Assembly (NCBI RefSeq): GCF_000525795.1
Contig: NZ_AOCG01000001.1
Location: 89,288-153,287 of the forward strand
DNA from: Listeria aquatica FSL S10-1188
GTDB taxonomy: Bacteria > Bacillota > Bacilli > Lactobacillales > Listeriaceae
Direction of reading: 5' to 3'
Length of the DNA stretch: 64,000 nt
The notes below the pieces were generated by a model. That model was given only the letters and a program-made list of their open reading frames with translations. It searched no databases and had not been told where the DNA came from. The first letter of the stretch is position 1. Each line of letters starts with the position of its first letter. A program made the position numbers and the translations under genes. Positions 25,976-35,608 of this stretch are shown piece after piece.

Positions 25976-26952
25976 CTAATATGTGCTATTCATATAAAAA
26001 TCAATGGTTTTTTTCTAATTCCTTTTTCTAATGAGAAATGTGGACGCCAATTTGTTTGTTTTAAAAGTTTATCGGGGTTTAGTGCATATCGTAAATCATG
26101 TCCTAGACGGTCTTCTACATGTTCAATCAAATCAATTGCATTTTCTCCTGTTTTTTTAGAGAGTAGCGTGAGGACTTTGTGAGCAATTTCAAGGTTCGTA
26201 TATGTGTTTTGAGCACTGACATTGAAGGTCTCGCCTTCGAAAGCTGGTGTAGTGATGATTTCCCAGATGGCACTACAGTGATCTTCTACGTAAATCCAGT
26301 CGCGAACGTTCGAACCACTTCCGTAAATCGGGATGTGCTTTTTAGCTAGAGCACTTTCGATAACAGTCGGAATAAATTTTTCTTGGTTTTGGAAAGGACC
26401 AAAGTTATTGCTACAGATTGAAATCGAAACGGGCAATTGATAGGTGTTTTGAAAGGCGAGAACAAGGTGATGGGCGGCTGCTTTACTGGCTGAATAGATA
26501 TTTCGTGGTTGAATCGGTGAATTTTCATCAAAACTCCCCGTTGTGATGGAACCAAAGATTTCATCTGTACTAATAAAGTGAAAACGTTTGCCATCTAAAT
26601 CATCTTTCCATAAATCTCGTGCGGCAGTGAGAAGGTTGTATGTTCCTTCAATATTGCTATGCAAAAAGGGGCGTCCATCATAGGTGCTACGGTCAACGTG
26701 TGTTTCAGCAGCGAAGTGAACGATTGTGTCAGGAGCGAAATCTAGGATGGCTTTTGTGGTTAAAGTGGCGTCATAGAGGTCGATTTCAGCAAATTGATAG
26801 TTAGGATAGTGATGGAGTTCTTCGTTTATGGGTGTACTGGCGTAGGTTAGCTTGTCTAGATTGAAAAACTCATAGTCTGGATTTGACTGGACATGTTGAC
26901 GCAGAAACTGGCTTCCGATGAAACCTGAACCGCCTGTAATTAAAATTTTCAT
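25976..26952 (-). CDS. rfbB: dTDP-glucose 4,6-dehydratase-like protein RfbB (3' frame shift)
   Basis: Extended SDR enzyme, about 325 residues with one base added in a T7 run (plus 26008-26014), which changes the end from RKKPLIFI to RKKTIDFYMNSTY. The NAD-binding motif is ILITGGSGFIGSQFLR (2-17), the catalytic TDE is in HFISTDEIFGS (about 121-131), and YSASKAAAHHLV (about 149-160) holds the YxxxK pair. It would convert dTDP-glucose to dTDP-4-keto-6-deoxyglucose for cell-wall sugars, but rfbA, rfbC and rfbD are not adjacent. The ATG at 26952 is chosen because AAAGGGTG lies 6 bases before it. Confidence 0.85.
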
Positions 26953-27002
26953 GTTGTTCACCCTTTCAGTTAAGAATTTCGTTTAAGATTACTTTTAAGC
27001 TA

Positions 27003-27032
27003 TTGTAACTGAATTTGGTAAAGTTGTATAAT
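27003..27032 (+). promoter_or_regulatory. predicted promoter upstream of araR
   Basis: TTGTAA (27003-27008), an 18-base spacer and a perfect TATAAT (27027-27032), about 125 bases before the araR ATG. Confidence 0.55.
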
Positions 27033-27156
27033 GAAGTGGAAGTTTTGAATGAAGCGGTGAAGTCTTTTCCTTTGTTCTTGCGATGAGGTTAGCATATAGC
27101 GCCTTTTTTTTGTTAATCTAGGGATAAAGGATTTTCGGACGGAAAGGAATCTATTT

Positions 27157-28239
27157 ATGAATCAATCTAAGTATCAAACGATTGCTGAAGAGATACGTAC
27201 TAAAATTTTAGCGGGGGTCTATCCGCCCGATTCGGCGATTCCGCCAGAACTTCAGTTGCAGAAGGACTATGGCGTGAGTCGTCACACGGTTAGGCAAGCG
27301 ATTTCTGTGCTTGTTTCGGATGGGTTCTTGCGCAAGGAAAAGGGTTCTGGAACGTATGTCGATGAGCGCTATAAATCACTGAATACTTCTAATAACAAGA
27401 CAGGTCATAAAACGATAGGTGTTATTACGACGTATTTATCTGACTATATTTTCCCAACGATTATCAGGGGGACCGAACGCACACTTCGGAATGAAAATTA
27501 TTCTTTGCTGCTCGCAAGTACCAACAATGATTATACGGAGGAGCGAGAATGTTTAGAAAAGATGATGGATCACGGGGTTGACGGCTTGATTGTCGAACCA
27601 ACGAAAAGTGCGCTTTATAATCCAAATCTTGCGCTTTACGTTCGTTTGCGAGAACGGGGGATTCCGCTTGTTATGATTAATGCGGTTTATGAGGAATTAA
27701 ACGTCCCTTCAATTTGTGTGGATGACGTAAAAGGTGGCTATTTGGGAACGGAGTTTATGATTCAAAATGGGCATCGGAATTTACTTTTCGTGACGAAAAC
27801 GGATGACTTGCAAGGAAAATATCGCTTGAAGGGTTTCATTGAGGCATGCGAAGAAAATGAAATTCAGTTTTCTGCAAATGATGTGATTACGTATACAACT
27901 GAATCATTTGGACAAGTTATTCAAGAGATTGTCGCACGCCTTCAAAAAGGAGACGTGACGGGGATTATTTGTTATAACGATCAAATTGCTAATTTGCTGA
28001 CGGTTGAACTTGTGGGGCGTGGCTATAAAATTCCAGATGATTTCTCGATTATTGGGAACGATGATTCGGTGCTCAGCCGGATCGGGAGTGTCAAATTGAC
28101 AACGCTCAGCCACCCCAAAGAACAAATGGGGACGGATGCGGCGAGTTGGATCGTTCGAACGATTGAAACGGGGAAAGCGGAAGAGGATATTCTTTATGAG
28201 CCGAAACTAATTGAGCGAGATTCGGTGAAGAAAATATAG
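27157..28239 (+). CDS. araR: arabinose operon repressor AraR
   Basis: 360 residues: an N-terminal GntR-type winged helix (about 4-70, with PPELQLQKDYGVSRHTVRQAISVLVSDGF and GSGTYV) fused to a LacI/periplasmic-binding effector domain (about 85-355, with TIGVITTYLSDYIFPTIIRGTE and NDDSVLSRIGSVKLTTLSHP). This fusion is specific to AraR, which releases its operators when arabinose binds. AraR-like operators lie in the araE/araB promoter region. The ATG follows GGAAAGGA. It ends at a strong terminator shared with araE. Confidence 0.94.
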   Translation: MNQSKYQTIAEEIRTKILAGVYPPDSAIPPELQLQKDYGVSRHTVRQAISVLVSDGFLRKEKGSGTYVDERYKSLNTSNNKTGHKTIGVITTYLSDYIFPTIIRGTERTLRNENYSLLLASTNNDYTEERECLEKMMDHGVDGLIVEPTKSALYNPNLALYVRLRERGIPLVMINAVYEELNVPSICVDDVKGGYLGTEFMIQNGHRNLLFVTKTDDLQGKYRLKGFIEACEENEIQFSANDVITYTTESFGQVIQEIVARLQKGDVTGIICYNDQIANLLTVELVGRGYKIPDDFSIIGNDDSVLSRIGSVKLTTLSHPKEQMGTDAASWIVRTIETGKAEEDILYEPKLIERDSVKKI

Positions 28240-28257
28240 AATGATTATAAAAAGCAA

Positions 28258-28305
28258 AAATGGGTCTAGCATGAACAAACTTGTTCACGCTAGACCCGTT
28301 TTTTT
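28258..28305. terminator. convergent terminator between araR and sugar porter
   Basis: GGGTCTAGCATGAACAA pairs with TTGTTCACGCTAGACCC, with one G-T pair and a short loop, followed by T8 on the plus strand; A-rich on the left gives T on the minus strand. Confidence 0.93.
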
Positions 28306-29691
28306 TATTTATGAGATTTTGCAGCAGCTTGTTGTTCGATTTCTTCAAGCGTATGTCCACGTGTTTCGGGTACACAGAAACGGATGAACAGCACCCCAAG
28401 AAAACAAATGATCCCGAAGATGGCAAACACCATTTCTTGTGGCATGGATGCGGTCATGATGGGGAACAGAAGTCCAACAAGGAATGAGCCAATCCAGTTG
28501 AAGGAAGAGGCAAGACCAGATGCACGACCGCGAATTGCGAGTGGGAAGATTTCCCCGACGATTACCCAAGTAAGGGGTGCCCATGTACAAGAGTAAAAAG
28601 CAACGTAGATGCAAAGAAACACGATGATCAACATTGGATTTGCATCTGTCTTCATAAAGGTGTTTAAGATGGCAGGCAAGATGAAAGATAGTCCCATCAC
28701 GGTTCCGCCAACCGTTAATAAGGTACGGCGGTTGAATTTATCCGCAATGATAAGGAAGAATAAGGCGCCGAGAACAAGGATGATACCTTGGATGATTGGC
28801 CACATTAGGGCTTCGCTTGCGGCATGTCCGGTTGCTTTTTCCACGATGAGTGGAATGTAGTAGAAAATGGCGTTGGCACCTTGGAATTGCTGGAAGGCTG
28901 CGACGCCAATTCCGGCGATGACAAGGTGACGATAGCGACCGGTGAGGAGGGTTCCCCAATTTGTTGTATGCGCCACTTGCTTTTCTTGCTCAGCGGTTTT
29001 AAGAATTTGGTCGAGTTCTTTGTCCACTTCTTCGGGTTTACGGATATAGCTCAGTACTTTTTTTCGCTTCGTCTAATTTTTTTGATTTAACGAGGAAGCG
29101 AGGAGATTCGGGTAGTGCTAGGACGCCACAGAATAGGATAAGTGCTGGTAATGCGGCCATGCCAAGCATTAAACGCCAAGCCCATTCTTCTGGTAACCCT
29201 TTTAAGAGAAAGTCAACGATATAAGATAGTAACATCCCAGAAACGATCATTACTTGGTTAATACCAGATAAGCGGCCCCGAAGTTTAGCGGGCGCCATTT
29301 CTGACATGTAAGATGGAACAAGTGCTGATGCAGCACCGACAGCGAGTCCGAGTAAAACACGAACCGCGATTAAGTAGTATTGTCCATTATGTGGGGAAAT
29401 CCCACAAAGAATGGAACCGATTACAAATATGATAGCAGAAATCAAGATCATTTTGCGACGCCCAAGTTTATCGGAAAGCATCCCAGCCATTGCTCCACCG
29501 AAAATCGCGCCAAGCATGACGGAAGAGGTGATCCAACCGATTAGACCAGCGTGTCCAGCTAGGTTCCAGTCGTTCTGTAAAAATGGTAAGGCTCCTGTCA
29601 TAACCCCGATGTCATAACCAAAAAGGATTCCCCCCGAATGCTCCAAAGAAATAAATGAATGAAGCGGAGATTTTCTTTTTCTTTTTTTCAT
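28305..29691 (-). CDS. araE: MFS sugar porter, likely arabinose:proton symporter (frame-shifted)
   Basis: About 461 residues, 12 helices, sugar porter family. Visible motifs are GGILFGYDIGVMTGALPF in helix 1, GMLSDKLGRRK, PESPRFLV after helix 6, QQFQGANAIFYY in helix 7, and PETRGHTLEEIE at the end of helix 12. Three corrections are needed: T7 (29058-29064) to restore AKKVLSYIRKPEEVDKEL, and a compensating pair near 29630-29635 and 29671 to restore ISASFIYFFGAFGG. Its promoter carries an AraR operator and it lies in the ara cluster, which supports arabinose. The specific symbol is inference. Confidence 0.85.
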
Positions 29692-29748
29692 TTTTTTGCC
29701 AACCCCTTATTTTTGAGAATAGATTTGCAATAATTCGACCAGTATTTC

Positions 29749-29762
29749 TGTAAGCGCTTTTA
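29749..29762 (+). promoter_or_regulatory. cre site at the araE promoter
   Basis: TGTAAGCGCTTTTA matches TGWNANCGNTNWCA with one mismatch and lies just downstream of the araE -10, a position suited to CcpA repression. Confidence 0.6.
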
Positions 29763-29790
29763 TTGTACAATATTTGTACGTACGTAACAA
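29762..29790 (-). promoter_or_regulatory. araE promoter with AraR operator between -35 and -10
   Basis: Minus strand TTGTTA (plus 29785-29790), a 17-base spacer and TACAAT (plus 29762-29767). The spacer is largely occupied by the operator at 29772-29787. Confidence 0.7.
29772..29787 (+). promoter_or_regulatory. AraR operator 1
   Basis: ATTTGTACGTACGTAA closely resembles the 16-base near-palindromic AraR operators of Bacillus (ATTTGTACGTAC core). It sits inside the araE promoter. Confidence 0.7.
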
Positions 29791-29820
29791 GGGTTTTTTT
29801 GATATTTTTTTCATTTTTTG

Positions 29821-29849
29821 TTGACATGTACGGACAAAAAAGTTAAATT
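29821..29849 (+). promoter_or_regulatory. araBDA promoter
   Basis: Perfect TTGACA (29821-29826), a 17-base spacer and TAAATT (29844-29849). The spacer contains AraR operator 2. Confidence 0.75.
29824..29839 (-). promoter_or_regulatory. AraR operator 2
   Basis: Read on the minus strand: TTTTGTCCGTACATGT, an AraR-type operator overlapping the araB -35/spacer. Its centre is 52 bases from operator 1, very close to five helical turns. Confidence 0.7.
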
Positions 29850-29854
29850 AAGAA

Positions 29855-29868
29855 TGTAAGCGCTACAC
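29855..29868 (+). promoter_or_regulatory. partial cre site downstream of araB promoter
   Basis: TGTAAGCGCTACAC has a perfect left half and core (TGTAAGCGCT) but mismatches in the last three positions of the cre consensus. It lies near the expected transcription start. Confidence 0.45.
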
Positions 29869-29911
29869 ATAAGCAATGATTTGATCACGTGTTTTTAGGG
29901 AGGTTTTTCCG

Positions 29912-31521
29912 ATTAAAACGACAGAAGAAGTAAAAGCTCAAGAAATGTTGGATGTAATAGACAACCGTACATCTTTAGGGATTGAATTTGGTTCGACTCG
30001 AATTAAAGCCGTGTTGATTGATTCAAAATTTAAACCTATCGCTTCCGGTAGCTATGAATGGGAAAATCAATTGGAAAATGGAATTTGGACGTATTCACTA
30101 GATGATATTTGGAAGGGCTTACGCATGAGTTATCGAAAGCTCGCTTCTGAGGTGTTTGAAAAATATGGTGAAACGCTTCGATCGGTCGGTTCAATAGGAT
30201 TTAGCGCAATGATGCACGGTTATATGGCTTTTGATCAAGAAGGACAATTGCTCGTTCCTTTTAGAACTTGGCGAAATTCGATTACGGAAGAAGCTGAAAA
30301 AAAAATTAACGCAAGCTTTTGAGTATAATATTCCCCAGCGCTGGAGTATTGCTCATTTATACCAGGCAATTTTGAATCAAGAATCGCACGTTGGACAAGT
30401 GGATTTTTTAACAACGCTTGCAGGATATGTGCACTGGCAGTTAACGGGCGAAAAAGTGATTGGAATTGGGGATGCTTCTGGCATGTTTCCAATTGATCTT
30501 GAGACAAAAAACTACCATCCGAAAAAGGTTGAATTATTTGATTCACTTGCAAAAGAAGCAGGCATCTCACTTTCACTTGAAAAAATTCTACCTAAAGTTT
30601 TGCTAGCGGGAGAGCAAGCTGGAAAACTCACACAGGAAGGCGCCTATCTGCTCGATCCCACTGGAAATCTCGAAAAAGGGATTCCGTTTTGTCCTCCAGA
30701 AGGCGATGCTGGAACGGGGATGGTTGCGACGAATAGTGTGGCGAAACGAACGGGAAATATATCCGTTGGCACATCAGCGTTTGTGATGATCGTACTTTCT
30801 GAGGAATTAAAAAAAAGTACATCCAGAAATTGACATGGTGACAACGCCATCCGGGGATTTAGTGGGGATGGTTCACACGAACAATTGCTCTTCGGACATT
30901 AATGCTTGGATGAAACTTTTTCAAGAAATTACAGAGGCGCTTGGCCTTGAAGTGCGTACGGAGCGACTATTTTCCGTGCTGTTTAAAGAAGCGCTTAAAG
31001 GCGATCCGGATTGTGGTGGGCTCCTTTCTTATGGCTACTATTCTGGTGAAAATATTACAGGAGTGAATGAAGGAAGACCTCTTTTTGTTCGCTCGCCAGA
31101 AAGCAAATTCAACTTGGCGAATTTTATGCGTGTTCATTTAGCAAGTGCGTTTGGAGCGATGCGTATCGGCCTAGATATCTTAAAAGAAGAGAACGTTCAA
31201 ATTGATAAGCTTGTCGGGCACGGTGGGATTTTCAAAACGCCAGAAGTTGGGCAACGAATCTTAGCAGCTGCGATGGAGGCTCCTGTTACGGTCATGGAAA
31301 CAGCGAGTGAAGGCGGCGCTTGGGGAATTGCCCTTCTTGCTGCCTATTTAGAAAGTGGCGATGCGGATTTAAGCGACTTCCTTGAGCAAAAGGTGTTTGG
31401 CGAAGATGAAGGTGTCACGATTGCGCCAACAGAAGCGGACATGGAAGGATATCGTGTGTTCATGGAACGCTACCGGGAAGGAATCGAAATTGAAAAAACG
31501 GCCATCCAGAAATTGATTTAA
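29912..31521 (+). CDS. araB: L-ribulokinase-like FGGY kinase AraB (two frame shifts; possible ATT start)
   Basis: FGGY-family sugar kinase, about 535 residues after removing one A from A9 (30297-30305) and one from A8 (30809-30816). The N-terminal phosphate loop is [16 protein letters not shown], the substrate domain has [11 protein letters not shown] and PFRTWRN, and [12 protein letters not shown] and VGHGGIF belong to the C-terminal ATPase half. It would phosphorylate L-ribulose, feeding AraD. AGGGAGG (29897-29903) stands 8 bases before an ATT at 29912, while the first ATG (29945) has no ribosome site, so an ATT start or a sequence error is possible. Confidence 0.85.
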
Positions 31522-31538
31522 GAAATGGGGAATGTGAA

Positions 31539-32237
31539 ATGCTAGAACATTTGAAAGAAGAGGTTTTTCGAGCCAATCTAGAACTGCCAGAACGGGGCTT
31601 GATTCAATACACTTGGGGAAATGTTAGCGCATTCGATCCAGAGTCGGGTTACTTTGTTATCAAGCCAAGCGGGGTGAGCTACGAAGAAATGAAAGCTTCG
31701 GATATGGTTGTCGTTGATCTTGAAAATCACGTGATCGAAGGTGAATTGAATCCTTCTTCAGATACGCCGACACATGCAGTGCTTTATCAAACTTTTCCTG
31801 GCTTAGGGGGAATCGTACACACGCACTCACCTTGGGCAACTATTTGGGCGCAGGCTGGTCAAGATGTTCCTGCGATGGGGACAACACATGCAGATACATT
31901 TTACGGGACAGTTCCATGCGCACGTTTTCTGTCACAAAAAGAAATTGATGCAGGTTATGAGCACGAGACAGGTAATGTCATTGTGGAAACTTTTCAGGAA
32001 CGAAATATCAAGCCGCTTGATGTACCGGGTGTACTTTTACATGGACATGGCCCGTTTACTTGGGGAAAAGATGCGGCGAGTGCAGTCATGAATGCAGTCG
32101 TTTTGGAAGAGGTTTGTCGGATGAATTTCTATACGCGTCAGTTGAATAGTTATGCGGAAGAATTGCCAAAGCGCATTCTAGATAAACATTACTTAAGAAA
32201 ACATGGTAAAGATGCTTATTATGGACAAGGAAAATAA
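31539..32237 (+). CDS. araD: L-ribulose-5-phosphate 4-epimerase AraD
   Basis: 232-residue class II aldolase-fold epimerase converting L-ribulose 5-phosphate to D-xylulose 5-phosphate. TWGNVSAFD (about 26-34) and [10 protein letters not shown] bind the phosphate. The zinc ligands are in [13 protein letters not shown] (about 94-106) and the later [11 protein letters not shown] (about 167-177). An acidic residue and Tyr near the C-terminus ([15 protein letters not shown]) complete the site. The length is typical. It lies 17 bases after araB with GGGGA upstream and is followed by araA, in the order araB-araD-araA. Confidence 0.95.
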   Translation: MLEHLKEEVFRANLELPERGLIQYTWGNVSAFDPESGYFVIKPSGVSYEEMKASDMVVVDLENHVIEGELNPSSDTPTHAVLYQTFPGLGGIVHTHSPWATIWAQAGQDVPAMGTTHADTFYGTVPCARFLSQKEIDAGYEHETGNVIVETFQERNIKPLDVPGVLLHGHGPFTWGKDAASAVMNAVVLEEVCRMNFYTRQLNSYAEELPKRILDKHYLRKHGKDAYYGQGK

Positions 32238-32252
32238 AAGGAGCTGAAACAA

Positions 32253-33678
32253 ATGATGAAATTAGCGGAAAAAGAATTTTGGTTTGTTGTAGGATCACAA
32301 CACTTGTACGGAGAAGAAGCGTTGCGCAGTGTAAAAAAAAGATGCAGAGGAAATGGTTGAGGCCTTAAATAATAGCGGGAAAATGCCTTACCCAATTGTC
32401 TTAAAAGAACTTGCAGTAACGGCCGACACGATTACGAACATCATGAAAGAAGTGAATTACCGGGATGAAGTGGCAGGTGTGATTACTTGGATGCATACTT
32501 TTTCACCAGCGAAAATGTGGATTCGTGGCACGAAATTGTTGCAAAAACCTTTGCTTCACTTAGCTACACAATTTAATGAAAGCATTCCGTGGAAAACGAT
32601 TGATATGGATTTCATGAATTTAAATCAATCCGCACATGGCGACCGCGAATATGGGTTCATTAATGCGAGACTGGACAAACGAAACAAAATTGTTGTTGGT
32701 TACTGGAATTCAGAATCCGTGATGAAACAAGTAGCCGACTGGATGGACGTTGCCGCTTCTTACAATGAAAGTTTTGCAATCAAAGTGGCTCGTTTCGGGG
32801 ATAACATGCGAAATGTGGGTGTGACAGAAGGTGACAAAGTAGAGGCGCAAATTCAATTTGGATGGGTTGTTGATTATTTTGGCATCGGAGACCTCGTTCA
32901 AGTGGTGGATGCAGTTACGGATGCAGAAGTAGATGCGCTATTTGAAGAGTACCGGAAGCTTTATGAGTTTGATTATGGCGATTATGAACAGTCTAAGTGG
33001 GAAGCACACGTGAAAGTCCAAGCACGTCAGGAAATTGGCATTCGGCGCTTCTTAGAGGAAGGTGGATATAATGCCTTCACATCGAACTTTGAAGATCTAT
33101 ACGGCATGCAGCAGCTTCCAGGGCTTGCGGTGCAACGTTTAATGGCAGATGGCTACGGCTTTGCTGGGGAAGGAGACTGGAAAACGGCGGCGATTGACCG
33201 GTTGATGAAAGTGATGGCTCATAACGAAAATACTGGATTCATGGAAGATTATACCTACGAGCTAGCGGCAGGAAAGGAAGCAATTTTGGAATCCCATATG
33301 ATGGAAGTGGATCCAACGCTTGCAGTGAACAAGCCAAAAATTGTTGTTTCGCCGCTTTCGATGGGAGACCGTGAAGATCCGGCAAGACTCGTTTTTGACG
33401 GGAAAGCAGGGGAAGGCGTAGTCGTCTCGATGGCGGACTTTGGCACGCATTATAAGCTTTTGATCAATGAAGTGACGGCATTTGAGCCAACAGAACCCGC
33501 GCCGAATTTACCAGTAGCACGTGTTTTATGGGAAGTGAAACCAGGCTTCCATGAAGGGGTTCATGCATGGATTGAAGCTGGCGGAGGCCACCACACGGTT
33601 GTATCGCTGAACTTGACGACGGATCAAATTTTGACTTGGGCGAAGTTAGTGGACCTTGAAACAGTGGTTATTAAATGA
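32253..33678 (+). CDS. araA: L-arabinose isomerase AraA (one frame shift as sequenced)
   Basis: 474 residues once one A is removed from A8 (32333-32340), joining [22 protein letters not shown] to [11 protein letters not shown]. It converts L-arabinose to L-ribulose (and can convert galactose to tagatose) with Mn. Catalytic and metal ligands are visible around the conserved blocks [53 protein letters not shown] and [10 protein letters not shown], and the late GGHHTVVS holds a metal His. The ATG follows AAAGGAG. It is the third gene of the ara operon. Confidence 0.96.
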
Positions 33679-33685
33679 TAAGTGG

Positions 33686-33714
33686 GGCGGTGGCGTAGCC
33701 ACCGCCTAATTTTG
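33686..33714 (+). terminator. GC-rich hairpin after araA
   Basis: GGCGGTGGC (33686-33694) pairs perfectly with GCCACCGCC (33698-33706) over a 3-base loop, followed by TAATTTT. The T tract is poor, so it may be a transcript-stabilising hairpin or partial terminator before galM. Confidence 0.6.
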
Positions 33715-33733
33715 ACTGGTAGGAGGGAGAGCG

Positions 33734-34780
33734 ATGGAAAAGCAACACTTCGGGTTCTTGCCAAATGGTCGTGAAGTGTATTTGTATTCGTTTGAAAATA
33801 AATCTCGGATGAAGCTTGTCGTTAGTGATTTAGGGGCGGTAATCACGAATTTGTGGGTTCGGGACAACTCTAAGAGGTTACGGGATGTGGTGCTCGGGTA
33901 TCCGGATTTTGATGGATATGTGACAAATGTAGATAAGTTTGGAGCGACGATTGGACGGAGCGCGAACCGAATTGCTGGGGCTCGATTTGATCTTTCGGGG
34001 AAGTCATATTTGCTGCAAGCGAATGAAGGGGAAAACAGTTTGCACAGTGGACCAAATGGCTATGAGTTTCGGTATTTTGATGTTGCGGAACTGGATGAGG
34101 CGAACAATCGAATTGTTTTTCAGTTGATTAGTCCAGATGGGGATCAGGGTTTTCCAGGTACTTTGAAGTTTGTTGTGACGTATCAATTGCTTGAGGATAA
34201 TACGGTGCGAATATCTTATCGTGGCAAAAGCGACCAGACGACGATTTTTAATCCAACGAATCACAGTTATTTTAATTTGAATGGGCATGCAAGTGGTCAA
34301 ATTCATAAACATTGGCTACAAATTGAGGCTGCACATTATACACCAATTGCAAAACGGGAATTGATTCCAACGGGGGAAGTGGTTCCTGTCGCTCATACGC
34401 CGATGGATTTTCGGACGATGCGAGAAATTGGAACGATTCCAGAGTTTGAACAATTGATACAAGCGGGAGGCTACGATCATAATTATGCGCTCGATAAAGC
34501 GAAGGATGTTTTTGCAAAAGTAGCAAGCGTTAAAGGAGACGAAAGTGGGATTTTGATGGAAGTAGCCACTAATTTACCTGGATTGCAACTTTATACGGGA
34601 AATGGTTTGGATGGTGTTTGTGGCAAAGAAAAGGCGACTTATGAAAAAAATGCTGCTCTTTGTCTCGAAACACAATTTTATCCAAATGCGGTGAATCAAG
34701 CGAATTTTGCAAGTCCAATCTTGGAAAAAGGGGAAACTGTGAATTATGTCACGACATTTCGGTTCAGCCAAGCTGACTGA
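33734..34780 (+). CDS. galM: aldose 1-epimerase (mutarotase)
   Basis: 348-residue GalM-type enzyme interconverting alpha and beta anomers of aldoses. The substrate-binding blocks are IGRSANRIAGARF (about 76-88), NHSYFNLNGHASGQ with a catalytic His (about 176-189), GYDHNYAL (about 244-251) and LCLETQFYPNAVNQ with the catalytic Glu (about 316-329). Its position at the end of the ara operon suggests it prepares arabinose anomers for AraA (inference). GGAGGGAG precedes the ATG; a strong terminator follows. Confidence 0.92.
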   Translation: MEKQHFGFLPNGREVYLYSFENKSRMKLVVSDLGAVITNLWVRDNSKRLRDVVLGYPDFDGYVTNVDKFGATIGRSANRIAGARFDLSGKSYLLQANEGENSLHSGPNGYEFRYFDVAELDEANNRIVFQLISPDGDQGFPGTLKFVVTYQLLEDNTVRISYRGKSDQTTIFNPTNHSYFNLNGHASGQIHKHWLQIEAAHYTPIAKRELIPTGEVVPVAHTPMDFRTMREIGTIPEFEQLIQAGGYDHNYALDKAKDVFAKVASVKGDESGILMEVATNLPGLQLYTGNGLDGVCGKEKATYEKNAALCLETQFYPNAVNQANFASPILEKGETVNYVTTFRFSQAD

Positions 34781-34786
34781 GTTGGA

Positions 34787-34832
34787 AAAGCAGGACACGA
34801 GTAAGAATTTCTTACTCGTGTTCTGCTTTTTA
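34787..34832 (+). terminator. terminator of ara-galM operon
   Basis: AAAAGCAGGACACGAGTAAG pairs with CTTACTCGTGTTCTGCTTTT, 20 bases with one mismatch, T-rich tail. Confidence 0.95.
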
Positions 34833-34854
34833 TAAGAGGAATTAATTTTTTTAA

Positions 34855-34956
34855 GGGAAGTTTGCGGGTTCTAGAAAATCAGTAAAAGTATTTAATATTT
34901 TAGAAAAACGTGGCATTACCTACCTGATTTAGGGTAGTGGAGTTTTTGTTTGGCGC
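34855..34956 (+). pseudogene. possible remnant of a GntR-type winged-helix gene
   Basis: In one frame the sequence reads GKFAGSRKSVKVFNILEKRG, then ITYLI, a TAG (34930-34932), then GSGVFVW. This resembles the second half of a GntR DNA-binding domain (xxLPSSR..., ...LExxGxIxxxxGSGVFV), with part of the recognition helix deleted and an internal stop. No start or body of the gene is left. It is too short to be sure. Confidence 0.35.
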
Positions 34957-34969
34957 AAAAAAAGACTCC

Positions 34970-35410
34970 TCAGTAAGAAGAGTCTTGTCTTTTTAAAAAG
35001 CCTTCAAAAAGATGCCTTCCGGAATTCAGCTCAAGCTTCCGGAAAAACAAAATAAATTTGCTATAATCTTCAAGGGAAAAGTCTGCTTTCCCCGTTTGGA
35101 TTTGAACGTCCACAAATTCAATCGCTGCTGTATAAACGGCGTGGTAATTTGTATACACATCTTTAAAACTCGTATTCATGTCACGCCGATCTTCTCCAAT
35201 TTCTTCAAAAACCGGAACTGCGCAAGCCCCTTTGCGAATGTTCTCAAATGCTGTTAGAAATAAAGCGAGTGTTTCTTTGCGCTGGGCATCTAAAAAGCCA
35301 TCGACATTTTTACGCAATTCGTATTCATCCGATTTTACATAATAAGTAGATAACCAGTAATCGATGAGCGGTTCAATATGGCTTTCAAGATAATTGATTA
35401 TTTGTTTCAA
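34970..35410 (-). CDS. hypothetical helical protein
   Basis: 146 residues, predicted mostly alpha-helical, with no membrane segment or signal. Sequence features such as LIDYWLSTYY, FLTAFENIRKG and EDYSKFILFFRKLE resemble loosely the N-terminal sensor halves of RsbR-family stressosome proteins, but there is no STAS domain behind it. I do not assign a function. TTG at 35410 is chosen because AGGAGGGG lies 6 bases upstream; the longer version from 35443 would run through this ribosome site. Confidence 0.7.
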   Translation of the reverse strand: MKQIINYLESHIEPLIDYWLSTYYVKSDEYELRKNVDGFLDAQRKETLALFLTAFENIRKGACAVPVFEEIGEDRRDMNTSFKDVYTNYHAVYTAAIEFVDVQIQTGKADFSLEDYSKFILFFRKLELNSGRHLFEGFLKRQDSSY

Positions 35411-35558
35411 ATGATGCCCCTCCTTTACCTTCCAGTCTAGCATTAGTATAACATGGATTAGTACTTGATTAGAACTAAAAAAAAAGGGGTATAAGCATAA
35501 AAAATGAAGGAAGAAGTGATGCGGATGTTTCTAAAAGCAACTGCAAAATTTAAAAAAT

Positions 35559-35607
35559 AGGAAGCTAGCGGAGAACAAACTCGACAACGCTAGCTTCCTG
35601 TTTTTTA
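35559..35607. terminator. bidirectional terminator after BceB-like permease
   Basis: AGGAAGCTAGCG (35559-35570) pairs perfectly with CGCTAGCTTCCT (35588-35599), T6 on the plus side and T6 on the minus side. Confidence 0.9.
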
Positions 35608-35608
35608 T

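Noticed and set aside
28384..28860. Plus-strand open frames inside the sugar porter gene
   Set aside because: They are antisense shadows of a membrane protein with clear MFS motifs on the minus strand.
30297..30305. Programmed frameshifting in araB
   Set aside because: No downstream structure or conserved slippery context, and the same kind of break affects many unrelated genes, so a sequencing cause is far more likely.
35502..35558. 18-codon open frame beginning MKEEVMRM before the Bce terminator
   Set aside because: Too short, no convincing ribosome site, and it runs into the terminator stem; no similarity recognised.
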